From the NCBI GenBank assembly GCA_049347715.1, contig CP186339.1:1612001-1676000 (forward strand): a DNA stretch of 64,000 nucleotides, given 5' to 3'. The notes below the pieces were generated by a model that was given only the letters and a program-made list of their open reading frames with translations, ran no database searches and was not told the origin of the DNA. Positions within the stretch are counted from its first letter, which is position 1, and each line of letters starts with the position of its first letter. This DNA is from Thalassotalea_B piscium_A. GTDB taxonomy: Bacteria; Pseudomonadota; Gammaproteobacteria; Enterobacterales; Alteromonadaceae. A program made the position numbers and the translations under genes. Positions 44,199 through 54,100 of the stretch are shown in pieces.

Positions 44199-45014
44199 TT
44201 ACCAATCCCCATTATGACAGTCGTCGAGGTTACAATAAGTAAATGTTCCTGTTGTTTTATCACCAGATAAGGTCCAATTAGCCGTAAGTTTTATATCTCC
44301 TTTGACGTATTTTACATCAGCGGAACAGTTAGGTGACTCGGTAAAGGTGGCACTTGAATATTCTCTACCCCCTATTTTTTCTGCATGATAGTGTTCGGTT
44401 CCGTCTGTTGTTCTAGACCAAGTACTTTTAGTTTTAGAACCATCGTCAGTATATATAGTCATATCACCATTCCAGTAACTGGGTAGTTCAGACGAGATGA
44501 TCATTTTTTTAATTTTGCTGCCATTTGGCGTTGGAAGTGATTGTGTCATGGTATATTTTTTGGCATTTTCCCATTGGGTTTCAATGAGTAGTTTGCCGCC
44601 GTCAGCACTAGGGATTTCATAGTTACACTGATTTATTGCTGCCATTTCTTCGTTACATAACCCTAGTAACATTGGAGTAAAAGCCGTTTGCATTCCCACA
44701 GCAATAATACCCATCGATGAAAATGCATAAATCATAGTGTCTTTCGGTGAGAGGCTTTTCATTTTCTCTTCAAAGCCTTTGTTGTAAGAATTAAATGAAT
44801 CTAACTGTACAAAAAGATCTACCCTTTCTTTTCCCATTCGTAAACGTCTTTTTTTACTGTGCTCTCTTTCAATAGCGACACAAGATTTACTTAGTGTCTC
44901 TCGTTGTAGGTTATCTTTATTATTTTTGTCGGTCGACTCAGAGGTGGCATGACTGTTAAATGCAACTAAGGCTATGCTAAGTGCTAGTTTGGTTTTTAAT
45001 GATTTTATTTCCAT
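44199..45014 (-). CDS. Exported protein of unknown function
   Basis: This 271-residue protein has a signal peptide (about 1-23, LALSIALVAFNSHA) and then a highly charged stretch (KKRRLRMGKERVD). A hydrophobic Met/Ala-rich segment (MIYAFSSMGIIAVGMQTAF, about 92-110) may be a membrane or packing helix. The C-terminal half is beta-like with six Cys residues, including CNYEI, PNCSADV and FTYCNLDDCHNGDW. I do not recognise a family. Even Cys number suggests disulfides in the periplasm. It lies alone after the tRNA-Leu, which suggests accessory gene content. Confidence 0.7.
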   Translation of the reverse strand: MEIKSLKTKLALSIALVAFNSHATSESTDKNNKDNLQRETLSKSCVAIEREHSKKRRLRMGKERVDLFVQLDSFNSYNKGFEEKMKSLSPKDTMIYAFSSMGIIAVGMQTAFTPMLLGLCNEEMAAINQCNYEIPSADGGKLLIETQWENAKKYTMTQSLPTPNGSKIKKMIISSELPSYWNGDMTIYTDDGSKTKSTWSRTTDGTEHYHAEKIGGREYSSATFTESPNCSADVKYVKGDIKLTANWTLSGDKTTGTFTYCNLDDCHNGDW

Positions 45015-45156
45015 TAAAGTGATTCCTTTAAATATTTCTTATTGATGTTTTAGCACGAGATGTTGAGTTTTTTCATCGTTAAGCTTACGTTTACCCGATC
45101 TTTTTTTAAGATGATTGAAAGTATAACGATTAAATAGCTAGTCTTTCTTGAAGACA

Positions 45157-45615
45157 TTAGTTAATCACCTTTGTTAAAAACATACTGTAGGGGTCTTTTT
45201 GATAGGTGGAAAAAGGCTGACAAACGTGAAAACCAAAACGTTTATACAAGGTTTGAGCAGGTATAAAGGCATTTGCTGTACCTGTTTCTAGACTTACAAT
45301 TTGATAAGATTGTCCCTTAGCGAAACTTAATATATGTGTTAATAATTTAGCAGCAACACCTTTTCTCAAAAATTCGTTGGCCGTTCGCATTGATTTAATT
45401 TCAGCATCTGTGTCGTCCAGTTTTTTTAAAGCAGCACAACCCGCTAATTCACCATTAATCCAAGCTGTCCAGAAGGTGATTTCTGGTGTTTTAAGTGAAT
45501 CTAAATTAAGTGCATGAACACTTTCTGCAGGAGAGTGTTTCAGCATTTCTTCATGATGTTCATGTAGCAGCTGTTTAACAGTTGAACTTTCAAGGTTATC
45601 TATTTTAATTTCCAT
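45157..45615 (-). CDS. GNAT family N-acetyltransferase
   Basis: A 152-residue GNAT domain protein. The fold landmarks are FWTAWINGELAGCAALKKL (beta2-3), AEIKSMRTANEFLRKGVAAKLL (acetyl-CoA site R/Q-x-x-G-x-G/A, seen as RKGVAAK), and GTANAFIPAQTLYKRFGFHVC. It is similar to the YsnE-like family. The start is ATG 45615; an in-frame TTG 18 nt upstream is the alternative. The acceptor substrate is unknown. Confidence 0.9.
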   Translation of the reverse strand: MEIKIDNLESSTVKQLLHEHHEEMLKHSPAESVHALNLDSLKTPEITFWTAWINGELAGCAALKKLDDTDAEIKSMRTANEFLRKGVAAKLLTHILSFAKGQSYQIVSLETGTANAFIPAQTLYKRFGFHVCQPFSTYQKDPYSMFLTKVIN

Positions 45616-45807
45616 AAGCAGCTTGTAAGGCAAAAAAGGTTTTTAAGTTTAATAGGGTAATCGTTAATATCTATGATTACCAATACATGACGATGAATTT
45701 TTTAATAAGAACATTAAATAATACCTATTTATCTTAATGGTTATTGGATCTTGTTTAACTCTCGCTTATGCTAATGTTCAAAGCTGATATAACTTTAAGG
45801 GTAGTGC

Positions 45808-46347
45808 ATGTTAAGTACAGAGAATACCGGTCTTATCGTGGTAGATATTCAAGGTAAACTGGCGCGCTTAGTTCATGAGAGTGAACGCTTCATTGCTCAT
45901 TGTGAAAAGCTTATTATAGGTGCGCAGACGTTATCGCTACCGATAATTTATCTAGAACAAAACCCTGATAAATTAGGTGCGACGGTAGAAGAACTTAGTT
46001 CAGTGTTAACTGAGGTTGAAAGCATAACTAAATTCACTTTCAATGCTTGTGATGAACCGAAATTTGTTGATGCTGTAAAAGCTAAAAATATTGATACATG
46101 GCTTATCTGTGGTATAGAAACGCATATTTGTGTTTATCAAACGGCAATTGGTTTATTAGAACTTGGCTACAATGTAAATCTTGTCAGTGAATGTGTATCT
46201 TCTCGTACCCTACAAAATAAACAACTTGGCATTAATAAGCTTCTCAATAAAGGGGTAGACATTACCGGTTTGGAAATGTGTTTATTTGAGTTAGTTAAAG
46301 ACTGTAGATCGCCTCAGTTTAAAGCAATTCTTAGTTTAATTAAGTAG
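45808..46347 (+). CDS. Isochorismatase family hydrolase
   Basis: This 179-residue cysteine-hydrolase superfamily protein has the full triad: Asp13 (VVDIQGKL), Lys75 (ITKFTF) and Cys108 (GIETHICVYQTA), with the cis-peptide region GIET before the nucleophile. It resembles YcaC-type hydrolases. No isochorismate or nicotinamide pathway genes are adjacent, so the substrate remains undefined. It lies between GNAT and the ABC exporter and is separately transcribed. Confidence 0.92.
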   Translation: MLSTENTGLIVVDIQGKLARLVHESERFIAHCEKLIIGAQTLSLPIIYLEQNPDKLGATVEELSSVLTEVESITKFTFNACDEPKFVDAVKAKNIDTWLICGIETHICVYQTAIGLLELGYNVNLVSECVSSRTLQNKQLGINKLLNKGVDITGLEMCLFELVKDCRSPQFKAILSLIK

Positions 46348-46402
46348 TGTGCTTTTTTGATAAACACGTATCTATTATTGCCAGTGGCTATAAGTTTAAT
46401 CA

Positions 46403-47551
46403 TTAATCCAAATTCTTTTTAAATCTTAGCGATGCAATGGTCAGGCCTGCAATAGTAAATATTGTTAGCCAGTATACGTCTGGCATCATGTCGGTAAAAC
46501 CAACATCTCTGAGGATTACGCCACGAATTAGTCGCATGTAATGTGTTGCGGGTAGAATTTCGGCAACATATTGTGCAAGTATCGGCATTCCTTCATAAGG
46601 AAACATAAAACCTGATAATAAAATAGAGGGCAGTAAAACGAAGATGGTCATTTGTGTAGACTGGAGTTGGTTAGTCGCTATGGTTGATATCACTAACCCA
46701 AGCGTTAAACTTGCCGCAATAAACAAAAGCGTAACGCCAAATAATGGCCACAAACCGCCATTAATAGGTACATTAAATACAAAATAACCTAAGCTTAAAA
46801 TAATAATAACCTGTATTAACCCAATAAAAATATAGGGAATTATTTTACCTAACATTAATTCTATAGAGCGGATAGGGGTTGTAATTAGCATCTCCATATT
46901 GCCTTGTTCGCGTTCACGGACAATGGCGGCTGAGGTAAACATAATCATGGTCATGGTTAAAATAATGCCAAGCAATCCTGGAACTATATTTACCGCAGTA
47001 CGTTGTTCTGGATTGTAAAAGAGGGCAACTTCAAATGTAGGTGTGCTTAGGTTGGTTCGCTTTCGTAATAGTTCCGCTAAAGGCATGTTTTTTAGCCCTT
47101 TTATACCGGCAGAAATCATAGTGTCAGAGCCATCAACTAGCCACTGAGCAATTGGGCGAGACGTTTCTTCATCACTTGAAGGTGGTAAACCTAAACCCAC
47201 AACGGCGTGTCTAGCTAAGCGTTGGCTAATATCTTTAGGTATGATTAGAATAGCTCTTATTTCAGCCCTTTCTAGCGCTTCTTGAGCCTCTTTTATTTGT
47301 TCATATTTATGTGTAAAGCTAACCACTTGGGTTGCGGTAATTGTTTGTACTAACATTCGACTAATCGCCGTTTGGCTATGATCAATGACCCCCACTGGAA
47401 TATGGCGGACATTAGTATTTATTGCATAACCAAATAGCATGAGTTGCACTAGCGGGATCATGATCACCATACCGAATGTCATTTTATCGCGTTTGAGTTG
47501 CATTAATTCTTTAAAAAATATCGCTTGTATACGGTATAAACTTGTCATCAT
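46403..47551 (-). CDS. ABC-2 type exporter permease
   Basis: A 382-residue permease with an N-terminal TM (FGMVIMIPLVQLMLFGYAI), a large extracytoplasmic region (about 50-190), and five TMs in the C-terminal half. The conserved REREQGNMEMLITTPI amphipathic stretch follows TSAAIV. It resembles the YhhJ/YbhS/YbhR-type permeases. Its start overlaps the ATPase stop by 4 bases. Only one permease is present, so it probably forms a homodimer. Likely exports drugs or other hydrophobic compounds. Confidence 0.92.
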   Translation of the reverse strand: MMTSLYRIQAIFFKELMQLKRDKMTFGMVIMIPLVQLMLFGYAINTNVRHIPVGVIDHSQTAISRMLVQTITATQVVSFTHKYEQIKEAQEALERAEIRAILIIPKDISQRLARHAVVGLGLPPSSDEETSRPIAQWLVDGSDTMISAGIKGLKNMPLAELLRKRTNLSTPTFEVALFYNPEQRTAVNIVPGLLGIILTMTMIMFTSAAIVREREQGNMEMLITTPIRSIELMLGKIIPYIFIGLIQVIIILSLGYFVFNVPINGGLWPLFGVTLLFIAASLTLGLVISTIATNQLQSTQMTIFVLLPSILLSGFMFPYEGMPILAQYVAEILPATHYMRLIRGVILRDVGFTDMMPDVYWLTIFTIAGLTIASLRFKKNLD

Positions 47552-48486
47552 TGTCTACTTCCTCCGGTACAAGTGATAAAGACATCTTCTAGACTCGGGC
47601 GAACAAGATTGAGTTTTGAGGCATGAATTTTAGTGTGTTCCTGCAGAAATAGCTGAGGATCTTTAACAGTATTTTTAACCAAGACTCGCAAACGACTCCC
47701 TAACTGAGCAGCAGTGATAATCTCTGGCATAGTTATTAATTGTTGTTTGAGCTGACGTATGCCATCTGTTTCAATTTCAACTACATAAGCGGCCATATTA
47801 GACATAAGTTCATCCGGAGTACCATCAGCGCGTTTAACGCCATCTTCTAATATCGCTAATTTATGACAACGTTCAGCTTCATCCATATAATGAGTGGACA
47901 CCAGAATAGTAGTGCCTTGGTCGCACAAATCAAATAATTGTTCCCAAAACTCACGACGGTTTTCAGGGTCAACGGCTGAAGTAGGTTCATCTAAAAAAAG
48001 TAATTCAGGTTTGTGTAAAGTGGCAGCAGCTAAAGATAAGCGCTGTCGTTGACCGCCACTCATACTACCTGCTAATTGTTGTGTTTTTTGATCTAGTCCA
48101 TAAATAGACAATAATTCATCGATACGGTGTTTTTGTGCTTTACCGGAAATGCCATATATTTTTGCAATAAACTGTAAATTTTCTTTCACTGTTAAATTGT
48201 TATAAAGCGAAAATCGTTGGGTCATATACCCCATTTTAAGACGTAGTTTTTCAGCGTCTTTGGGCAGATTCAGTCCAAGTACTTCGATGTTACCTGACGT
48301 AGGTTTTAACAACCCGGTTAACATACGAATAGCGGTGGTTTTACCACATCCATTAGGGCCTAAAAAACCATAGATTCGACATTTTTCAACGCTCAAATCC
48401 AAATTGTCTATTGCTTTTAAGCTACCAAAGTTACGGGTTAATTGCGTGGCTTTGATTGCAAGTTCAACACTTGTATTGTAACTCAC
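47548..48486 (-). CDS. ABC exporter ATP-binding protein
   Basis: A 312-residue single-domain ABC ATPase. Walker A is GPNGCGKTT, Q-loop YMTQRFSLY, signature SGGQRQRL, Walker B LLFLDEP and H-loop VSTHYMDEAERC. A C-terminal regulatory extension follows about residue 225. It overlaps the membrane fusion protein and permease genes by 4 bases on each side, so the three are one translationally coupled operon transcribed right to left. It energises the permease at 46403. Confidence 0.95.
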   Translation of the reverse strand: MSYNTSVELAIKATQLTRNFGSLKAIDNLDLSVEKCRIYGFLGPNGCGKTTAIRMLTGLLKPTSGNIEVLGLNLPKDAEKLRLKMGYMTQRFSLYNNLTVKENLQFIAKIYGISGKAQKHRIDELLSIYGLDQKTQQLAGSMSGGQRQRLSLAAATLHKPELLFLDEPTSAVDPENRREFWEQLFDLCDQGTTILVSTHYMDEAERCHKLAILEDGVKRADGTPDELMSNMAAYVVEIETDGIRQLKQQLITMPEIITAAQLGSRLRVLVKNTVKDPQLFLQEHTKIHASKLNLVRPSLEDVFITCTGGSRQ

Positions 48487-49508
48487 GGTAGTTCAACTTC
48501 CACAGGAATGCCGTTGGGTAAATCAGCAAAGCTTTCTGGTAATTGTACTTCCGCTAAGTACATTAAGCGGGCTCTATCTTCCTGATTAAGGGCATAATAT
48601 GGCGTGAATGCTGGTTCGGTAGAGATCCATCTGACTTTACCGGTAATTTTTTCTGCTAAGCCATCCACATGAATAATGAGCTTGTCACCGGTTTTAATTT
48701 TAACTCGGTAAGGTTCAGGGACGTAAATACGGGCAAAAGGTGCGATACCTGCTAATACTATGGCAACTGGACTACCTGTGGTGACTCTTTCACCTAAGTT
48801 CCATGGCAGATTATCAAGTCGACCGTCTCGTGTGGCGGTAATGGTGAGGTCGGCAAGTTTTTTATTTTCACTGGCAAGGTTAGCTTTCATCACGGCAAGA
48901 TTAGCTTCACCCATTAATAAATCTTCAGGGCGTGTGCCATTGGTTAATAGTAATAACTCTTCTTGCGCGGCATGAACAGCGGCATTATTAGAATCTCTAG
49001 TAGCGCGAGCTTGGTCTAACAGGGCTTGACTGCCTAAAGATTTATCCACTAAGTTTTTGGCGCGAACATAGGCTCTTTCACTCTCAGTTAATAGGGCATT
49101 AGCCCCAGCTAACTTTGCTGTTGCGGCGGCGACAGCTTCAGCGCGAGCACCATTACGTAATTTAACTAAATTTGCTTTTGCTTGCGCTACATTGGCTTCT
49201 GCTTTAGCTATTTGTGCTGCTTGTTGCTGGGTATCGAACTGGACAATAATATCGCCTTTTTTCACCTGTTCACCTTGAGCAATTGGCAGGGCAACGATCA
49301 CTTCATTCGTTGTTGCTGTATGAGAGATGCGATCTCGTTCTAAAGTACCAAAAGCAACATGTGGGGAGTCGTTATTACATCCCCCTAGCATAACAAGAAT
49401 CAATAATAGTAAGGTAAATAAAAGCGTATTGCATTGAATCTCAGTAGTTTTAGCAATGGTGAGATAGGTGCTAAAGCTATTTTTAATAAATGATTGGATA
49501 TTACCCAT
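48483..49508 (-). CDS. HlyD-type membrane fusion lipoprotein of the ABC exporter
   Basis: This 341-residue periplasmic adaptor has an extended N-terminus with a hydrophobic segment leading to a lipobox-like MLGGC (Cys about 44). The biotinyl-lipoyl-like half-motif (VALPIAQGEQVKKGDIIVQF) and an alpha-helical hairpin rich in Ala/Glu (about 85-205) follow, then the second half (TITATRDGRLDNLP). It belongs with YhiI/YbhG adaptors. First gene of the operon; ATG at 49508 is preceded by AAGGGTTACC. The adaptor probably links the ABC permease to a TolC-type channel, which is not in the window. Confidence 0.92.
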   Translation of the reverse strand: MGNIQSFIKNSFSTYLTIAKTTEIQCNTLLFTLLLLILVMLGGCNNDSPHVAFGTLERDRISHTATTNEVIVALPIAQGEQVKKGDIIVQFDTQQQAAQIAKAEANVAQAKANLVKLRNGARAEAVAAATAKLAGANALLTESERAYVRAKNLVDKSLGSQALLDQARATRDSNNAAVHAAQEELLLLTNGTRPEDLLMGEANLAVMKANLASENKKLADLTITATRDGRLDNLPWNLGERVTTGSPVAIVLAGIAPFARIYVPEPYRVKIKTGDKLIIHVDGLAEKITGKVRWISTEPAFTPYYALNQEDRARLMYLAEVQLPESFADLPNGIPVEVELP

Positions 49509-49805
49509 GGTAACCCTTAAATAATTAAGCTAATGATATCTTTAATTTGATCTACACATTCACTGTAAATCATTACTAAAGGTTATGTGAATAGATGAAG
49601 ATTATCAAACATAGTGAGAATGTTCAGCGTAATTAAATACTGATACTTCCTGATCGTGAGTTTTGCATGTATTACGCAAGCTCTATGCAGTGTTATGAGC
49701 CTTATTGCTAAGGGACTAAAACTATTTATACGACTATCTTGTTAACTTAAACAAAAATTTACATTTTATACTCTTTTATACTAAATCCTTCTTTAGTAAT
49801 AAATG

Positions 49806-49846
49806 TTGATGTAAATCAATATATCGAATAGCAAACAGGGTATATT
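49806..49846 (+). promoter_or_regulatory. FNR box and -10 element (class II arrangement)
   Basis: TTGATGTAAATCAA at 49806-49819 is a perfect match to the FNR consensus TTGATnnnnATCAA. A -10-like TATATT lies at 49841-49846. The box centre at 49812.5 would fall at -41.5 for a start at 49854, the standard class II FNR-activated geometry, in which no -35 hexamer is needed. Both gene neighbours start far from this site. Confidence 0.75.
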
Positions 49847-49853
49847 AGACTAT

Positions 49854-49950
49854 GCTTATGTATTTAACATATATTGCTATTAATTCTCTAGATTAATGGT
49901 TCACATCAATCACAGAATCGTCATGGCTGTGGTTGATGTACTTTTTTTTT
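49854..49950 (+). ncRNA. Predicted FNR-activated small RNA (~97 nt)
   Basis: The sequence from the predicted start to the intrinsic terminator at 49903-49950 has no convincing open reading frame. It ends in a 13-bp stem with 11-nt loop and nine T residues, the size and structure of a Hfq-type sRNA. It is separated from the RND adaptor gene by 132 bp after the terminator. By position and regulation it would be analogous to E. coli FnrS, but sequence similarity cannot be judged here. An alternative is an attenuated leader of the RND operon. Confidence 0.6.
49903..49950 (+). terminator. Intrinsic terminator of the predicted sRNA
   Basis: ACATCAATCACAG and CTGTGGTTGATGT pair over 13 bp (one G-U) around an 11-nt loop, followed by AC and a run of nine or more T residues. 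No coding gene ends just upstream on this strand, which makes it an orphan terminator. From 49509 to 49805 and from 49951 to 50082 I see no gene. Confidence 0.9.
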
Positions 49951-50082
49951 CTGGCAGTCCCTTATTGTTAGGTTTATTTATCAAGTGTTGAAATTGGGGA
50001 CCACAAGATAGGTTTTACTATATACGGCTAATGTTTTTAAGGTTGTAAAAGATAATAACTTGAAGGTAATTAGGGGAACCAA

Positions 50083-51147
50083 ATGAGACTAAAATCGTCC
50101 ACCTTGTGGATCATGTCTTTTGTGTTGTACTTGCCTTGGTTAGCAAGTGCGGAATTAGCATCGATAACCACTAATCTTCAGCCCATGCCTGAGCAACGTA
50201 GCTTTAATGGCAGAATTGAAGCTATTCATCAGGCAACGGTATCCGCTGAAACGCGAGGACGAATAGCCGAAATTAATGCAGATATAGGTGATTTAATCAC
50301 TGCTGGCACAGTGATTTTAACGATTACAAGTACGGAACAGCGTGCAAGTCTAACCCAAGCAGAAGCCAATCTTGCCGAAGCAAAATCAAATTTAGTGGCA
50401 GAAACGGCTGAGTATAATCGAATTAAAGATTTGTTCAGTCGAGATTTTGTTGCTAAAAGTGAGATGGACAAAGCGAATGCTCGTCTTAGTGCCGTATCGG
50501 CGAAAGTAAATAGTGCGGCAGCAGCATTAAATACTGCAAAAGAACAAATGTCATATACTGAGGTCAAAGCGCCTTTTAACGGTATTGTAAGTGCAAGGTA
50601 TGTTGAGCCTGGTGAATTAGTGCAACCTGGCACATTACTTATGTCTGGTTATGATCCTAATGCCCTGCGAGTTGAAGTGGATATACCACAAAATATTGCA
50701 GAAAAAGTGAGAGAATATGGCATTGCAAGTGTGATACCGAGCAATTCAGATGATATTAACGATGCCATAACACCTTCAAAACTGATTTTATATCCTACCG
50801 CTGACTTTGCCACAAGTACCGTGCGTGTACGTTTAGAGTTATCACAACATCCCGAGGCATTTCATCCGGGGGAATTTGTAAAGGTATTATTTACTATTGG
50901 TGAAACCAAACGTTTACTTATTCCTGCTAGCAGCGTTGTCTATCATTCAGAAGTCACAGGGGTTTACGTATTGCAAAAGGGTAAGCCTGCATTACGACAA
51001 ATACGTCCGGGTGCTATTTTTTCTAATCAACTGGAAGTATTAGCGGGACTCAGTGCTGGTGAAATCGTGGCGACAGATTCAGTTGCCGCAGCGATTGAGC
51101 TAACAAGTACACGTGCAAAAAAAGGTGATAGCAACCTTGACCACTAA
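50083..51147 (+). CDS. RND efflux periplasmic adaptor
   Basis: A 354-residue membrane fusion protein with a signal peptide (residues 1-23, WIMSFVLYLPWLASA). The lipoyl-like half-motif (TVSAETRGRIAEI, IGDLITAG) and the coiled hairpin about 90-160 are followed by the second half (APFNGIVSARYVEPGELV) and a beta-barrel domain. It connects the RND pump at 51137 to an outer membrane channel (not in the window). ATG follows TTAGGGGA. Its last codons overlap the pump gene. Confidence 0.93.
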   Translation: MRLKSSTLWIMSFVLYLPWLASAELASITTNLQPMPEQRSFNGRIEAIHQATVSAETRGRIAEINADIGDLITAGTVILTITSTEQRASLTQAEANLAEAKSNLVAETAEYNRIKDLFSRDFVAKSEMDKANARLSAVSAKVNSAAAALNTAKEQMSYTEVKAPFNGIVSARYVEPGELVQPGTLLMSGYDPNALRVEVDIPQNIAEKVREYGIASVIPSNSDDINDAITPSKLILYPTADFATSTVRVRLELSQHPEAFHPGEFVKVLFTIGETKRLLIPASSVVYHSEVTGVYVLQKGKPALRQIRPGAIFSNQLEVLAGLSAGEIVATDSVAAAIELTSTRAKKGDSNLDH

Positions 51148-54100
51148 CTCAAAGACACCAAGCTCAAAGACTAACAGCCCTAATGTTTCAGGTTGGTTGG
51201 CGCTTCATTCTTCTCGTACTCAGTTAACACCTTTGTTAGCCTTGTTTGGGTTAATACTTGGTATCTTTGCTGCTTTGGTAACACCTCGAGAAGAAGAGCC
51301 TCAAATTGATGTCACTATGGCCAATGTTTTTGTGCCTTTTGCTGGAGCTTCACCTAAAGAAGTGGCTAGTTTAGTAACGACACCAATGGAACAGATCCTA
51401 GATGAAATCGGCGATGTTGAACATATCACGTCAATTTCAAAACCGGGTTTGTCAGTAACAACGGTTCAATTTAAAGTTGGTATCCCACGAACAGAAGCTT
51501 TAGTTCGTTTATACAACGCTGTTCACTCTAATAATGATTGGCGCCCAGCAAATTTAAACATTGGTCCTGTATTAGTCAAACCTAAAGGGATTGATGATGT
51601 ACCCGTTGTTGCGTTAACGTTATGGACAGATGATCCTAGCCGTGGTGCTTTGGAATTAACACAGATCGCGCATGGTTTAGAAACAGACTTAAAACGAATT
51701 CCTGGCACCCGCGATATTGACACTATTGGGGCGGTGCAACCTACTGTAAGGGTATTGCTTTCCCCTGAAAAATTATCTGCTCATGGCATTGCGATAGCTG
51801 AATTACGTAATGCATTGCAATTAAATAATTCTGTCAGTCATGCGGGTGATCTAGTTAATCATAATCAAGCTATACCTGTTCAAGCAGGAACCTTTTTTTC
51901 ACGCCCTGAAGATTTGGGGAATTTAGTTGTTGGTTTACATGACGGTCGTCCAGTATACCTTAGTGCTGTTGCTACTATCGAATACGGAGCACCTGAAAAT
52001 ACTCAGTATGTCAGTTATGCACGCAGTAGCGACAAACTTACTGCACCAGCAGTGACTGTGGAAGTGAGTAAAAAAGCAGGTGAAAATGCCGTTATTATTG
52101 CGCAAAAAGTTATTGAACGAGTGGAATTGTTGAAAGGCGTATTGATTCCGGACGGGGTCAATGTGAGTATCTCTCGAAATTATGGTGAGACCGCTAATGA
52201 TAAGGCGAATAAGCTTATACAAAAACTTATATTTGCCAGCTTATCTGTAATTGTTTTAGTCGCATTAACTATGGGCATTCGAGAAGCGGTTGTCGTTGGT
52301 GCGGCTGTCGTTTTGACATTAGCTATTACCTTATTTGCATCCTGGAGTTACGGTTTTACTTTAAATCGTGTGTCATTGTTTGCATTAATTTTTTCTATCG
52401 GCATTTTAGTTGATGACGCTATCGTGATTGTTGAAAATGTTCACCGACATTTAAAGCTTAGCGGGGGAAAAGTACTCGATATAATACCTGTAGCGGTAGG
52501 TGAGGTTGGCGGGCCAACCATTTTGGCCACATTTACTGTGATTGCTGCATTGTTGCCGATGGCTTTTGTCAGTGGTTTGATGGGGCCTTATATGAGTCCT
52601 ATTCCTATAAATGCTTCAATAGGGATGTTTATTTCCCTAGTTATCGCCTTTACTTTTACCCCTTGGTTAACCAATAAATTGTTAGCCGATCATACTCTAC
52701 CTTCTGATGATAATGCGCAGAACAGTAAAACAGATAAGTTAACTCAGTCAACACATGCCTTTTTTAATAAACTGATGACTCCCTTTTTAGGTGATGATAA
52801 ACGTCGCAATCGCTATGGTCTTATTGGCGCTTTAATTTTACTGATCGTTTTGGCATGTTCACTTGCTGTTTTTAAATTAGTGGTGTTAAAAATGCTGCCA
52901 TTTGATAATAAAAGTGAGTTTCAAATTGTTGTAGATTTACCTGAAGGGAGTTCGTTAGAAAAAACAAATGCACTGCTGGGTGAACTGAGTACCTACTTAT
53001 TGAGTGTAGAAGAAGTAACTGACCTACAACTATATGCCGGTACTGCATCACCAATAGGTTTTAATGGCTTAGTACGCCAATATTATTTACGTCAAGCATC
53101 AAACTTAGGTGATATTCAGGTTAATTTACAAGACAAACATATTCGTGAACGCGTCAGTCACGATATTGCACGTTCAGTTCGTCCTCATCTTACTGAAATT
53201 GCTAAGGCTTATCAGGCTGAAATTAAAGTGGTTGAGCCGCCACCAGGACCTCCAGTTTATGCGCCGTTAGTTGCTGAAGTTTATGGGCCTGACTACGCGG
53301 GGCAAATCGAGTTTTCGCGACAATTACGCGAACAATTTGCTCGAACAGAGGATCTTGTAGATGTCGATGACAGTATCGATGCATATCAAGGGAAAAAGCC
53401 AGCACGTTACCTTGTGCATGTTGATCGTGAACGGGCAGCACATTTAGGTATTAGCCAACAACAAGTGAGTGATGCCTTAGCCGTCGCATTAAGTAGTGAA
53501 GATGTTGCTTACTTGCATACAGAACATGCTAAATACCCAATTCCTATTCAGTTAGATTTTTCAGTAGCTGATAAAGCAAATATTGAAGACTTATTACAAA
53601 TTGAAGTACGTAATCAAAGTGGTGATTTAATACCTTTATCTACCTTTACCACAGCACAATTAACCACATGGCAACAAACTATATACCATAAAGATTTATT
53701 ACCTGTTGTTTATGTCACAGGTGATGTAGCAGGCACATTGGATAGTCCTTTGTATGGTATGTTTGACATCGTCAGTGAGCTTGGTGACTCTATCGAACAA
53801 TATTATATTCAACAACCGGATACACCTTTTGCTTATAGCATTAAATGGGATGGTGAATGGCAGATCACGTATGAAACTTTCCGAGATATGGGGGCAGCCT
53901 ATGCGGTTGGTTTATTATTAATTTATATGTTGGTTGTTAGCCAGTTTCACTCTTATGTTGTGCCGTTAGTTATCATGGCGCCTATTCCTCTTACGTTGAT
54001 CGGTATTATGCCCGGTCATGCATTACTCGGCGCTCAATTTACTGCCACTTCAATGATCGGCATGATTGCCTTAGCAGGGATTTTGGTGAGAAATTCAATT

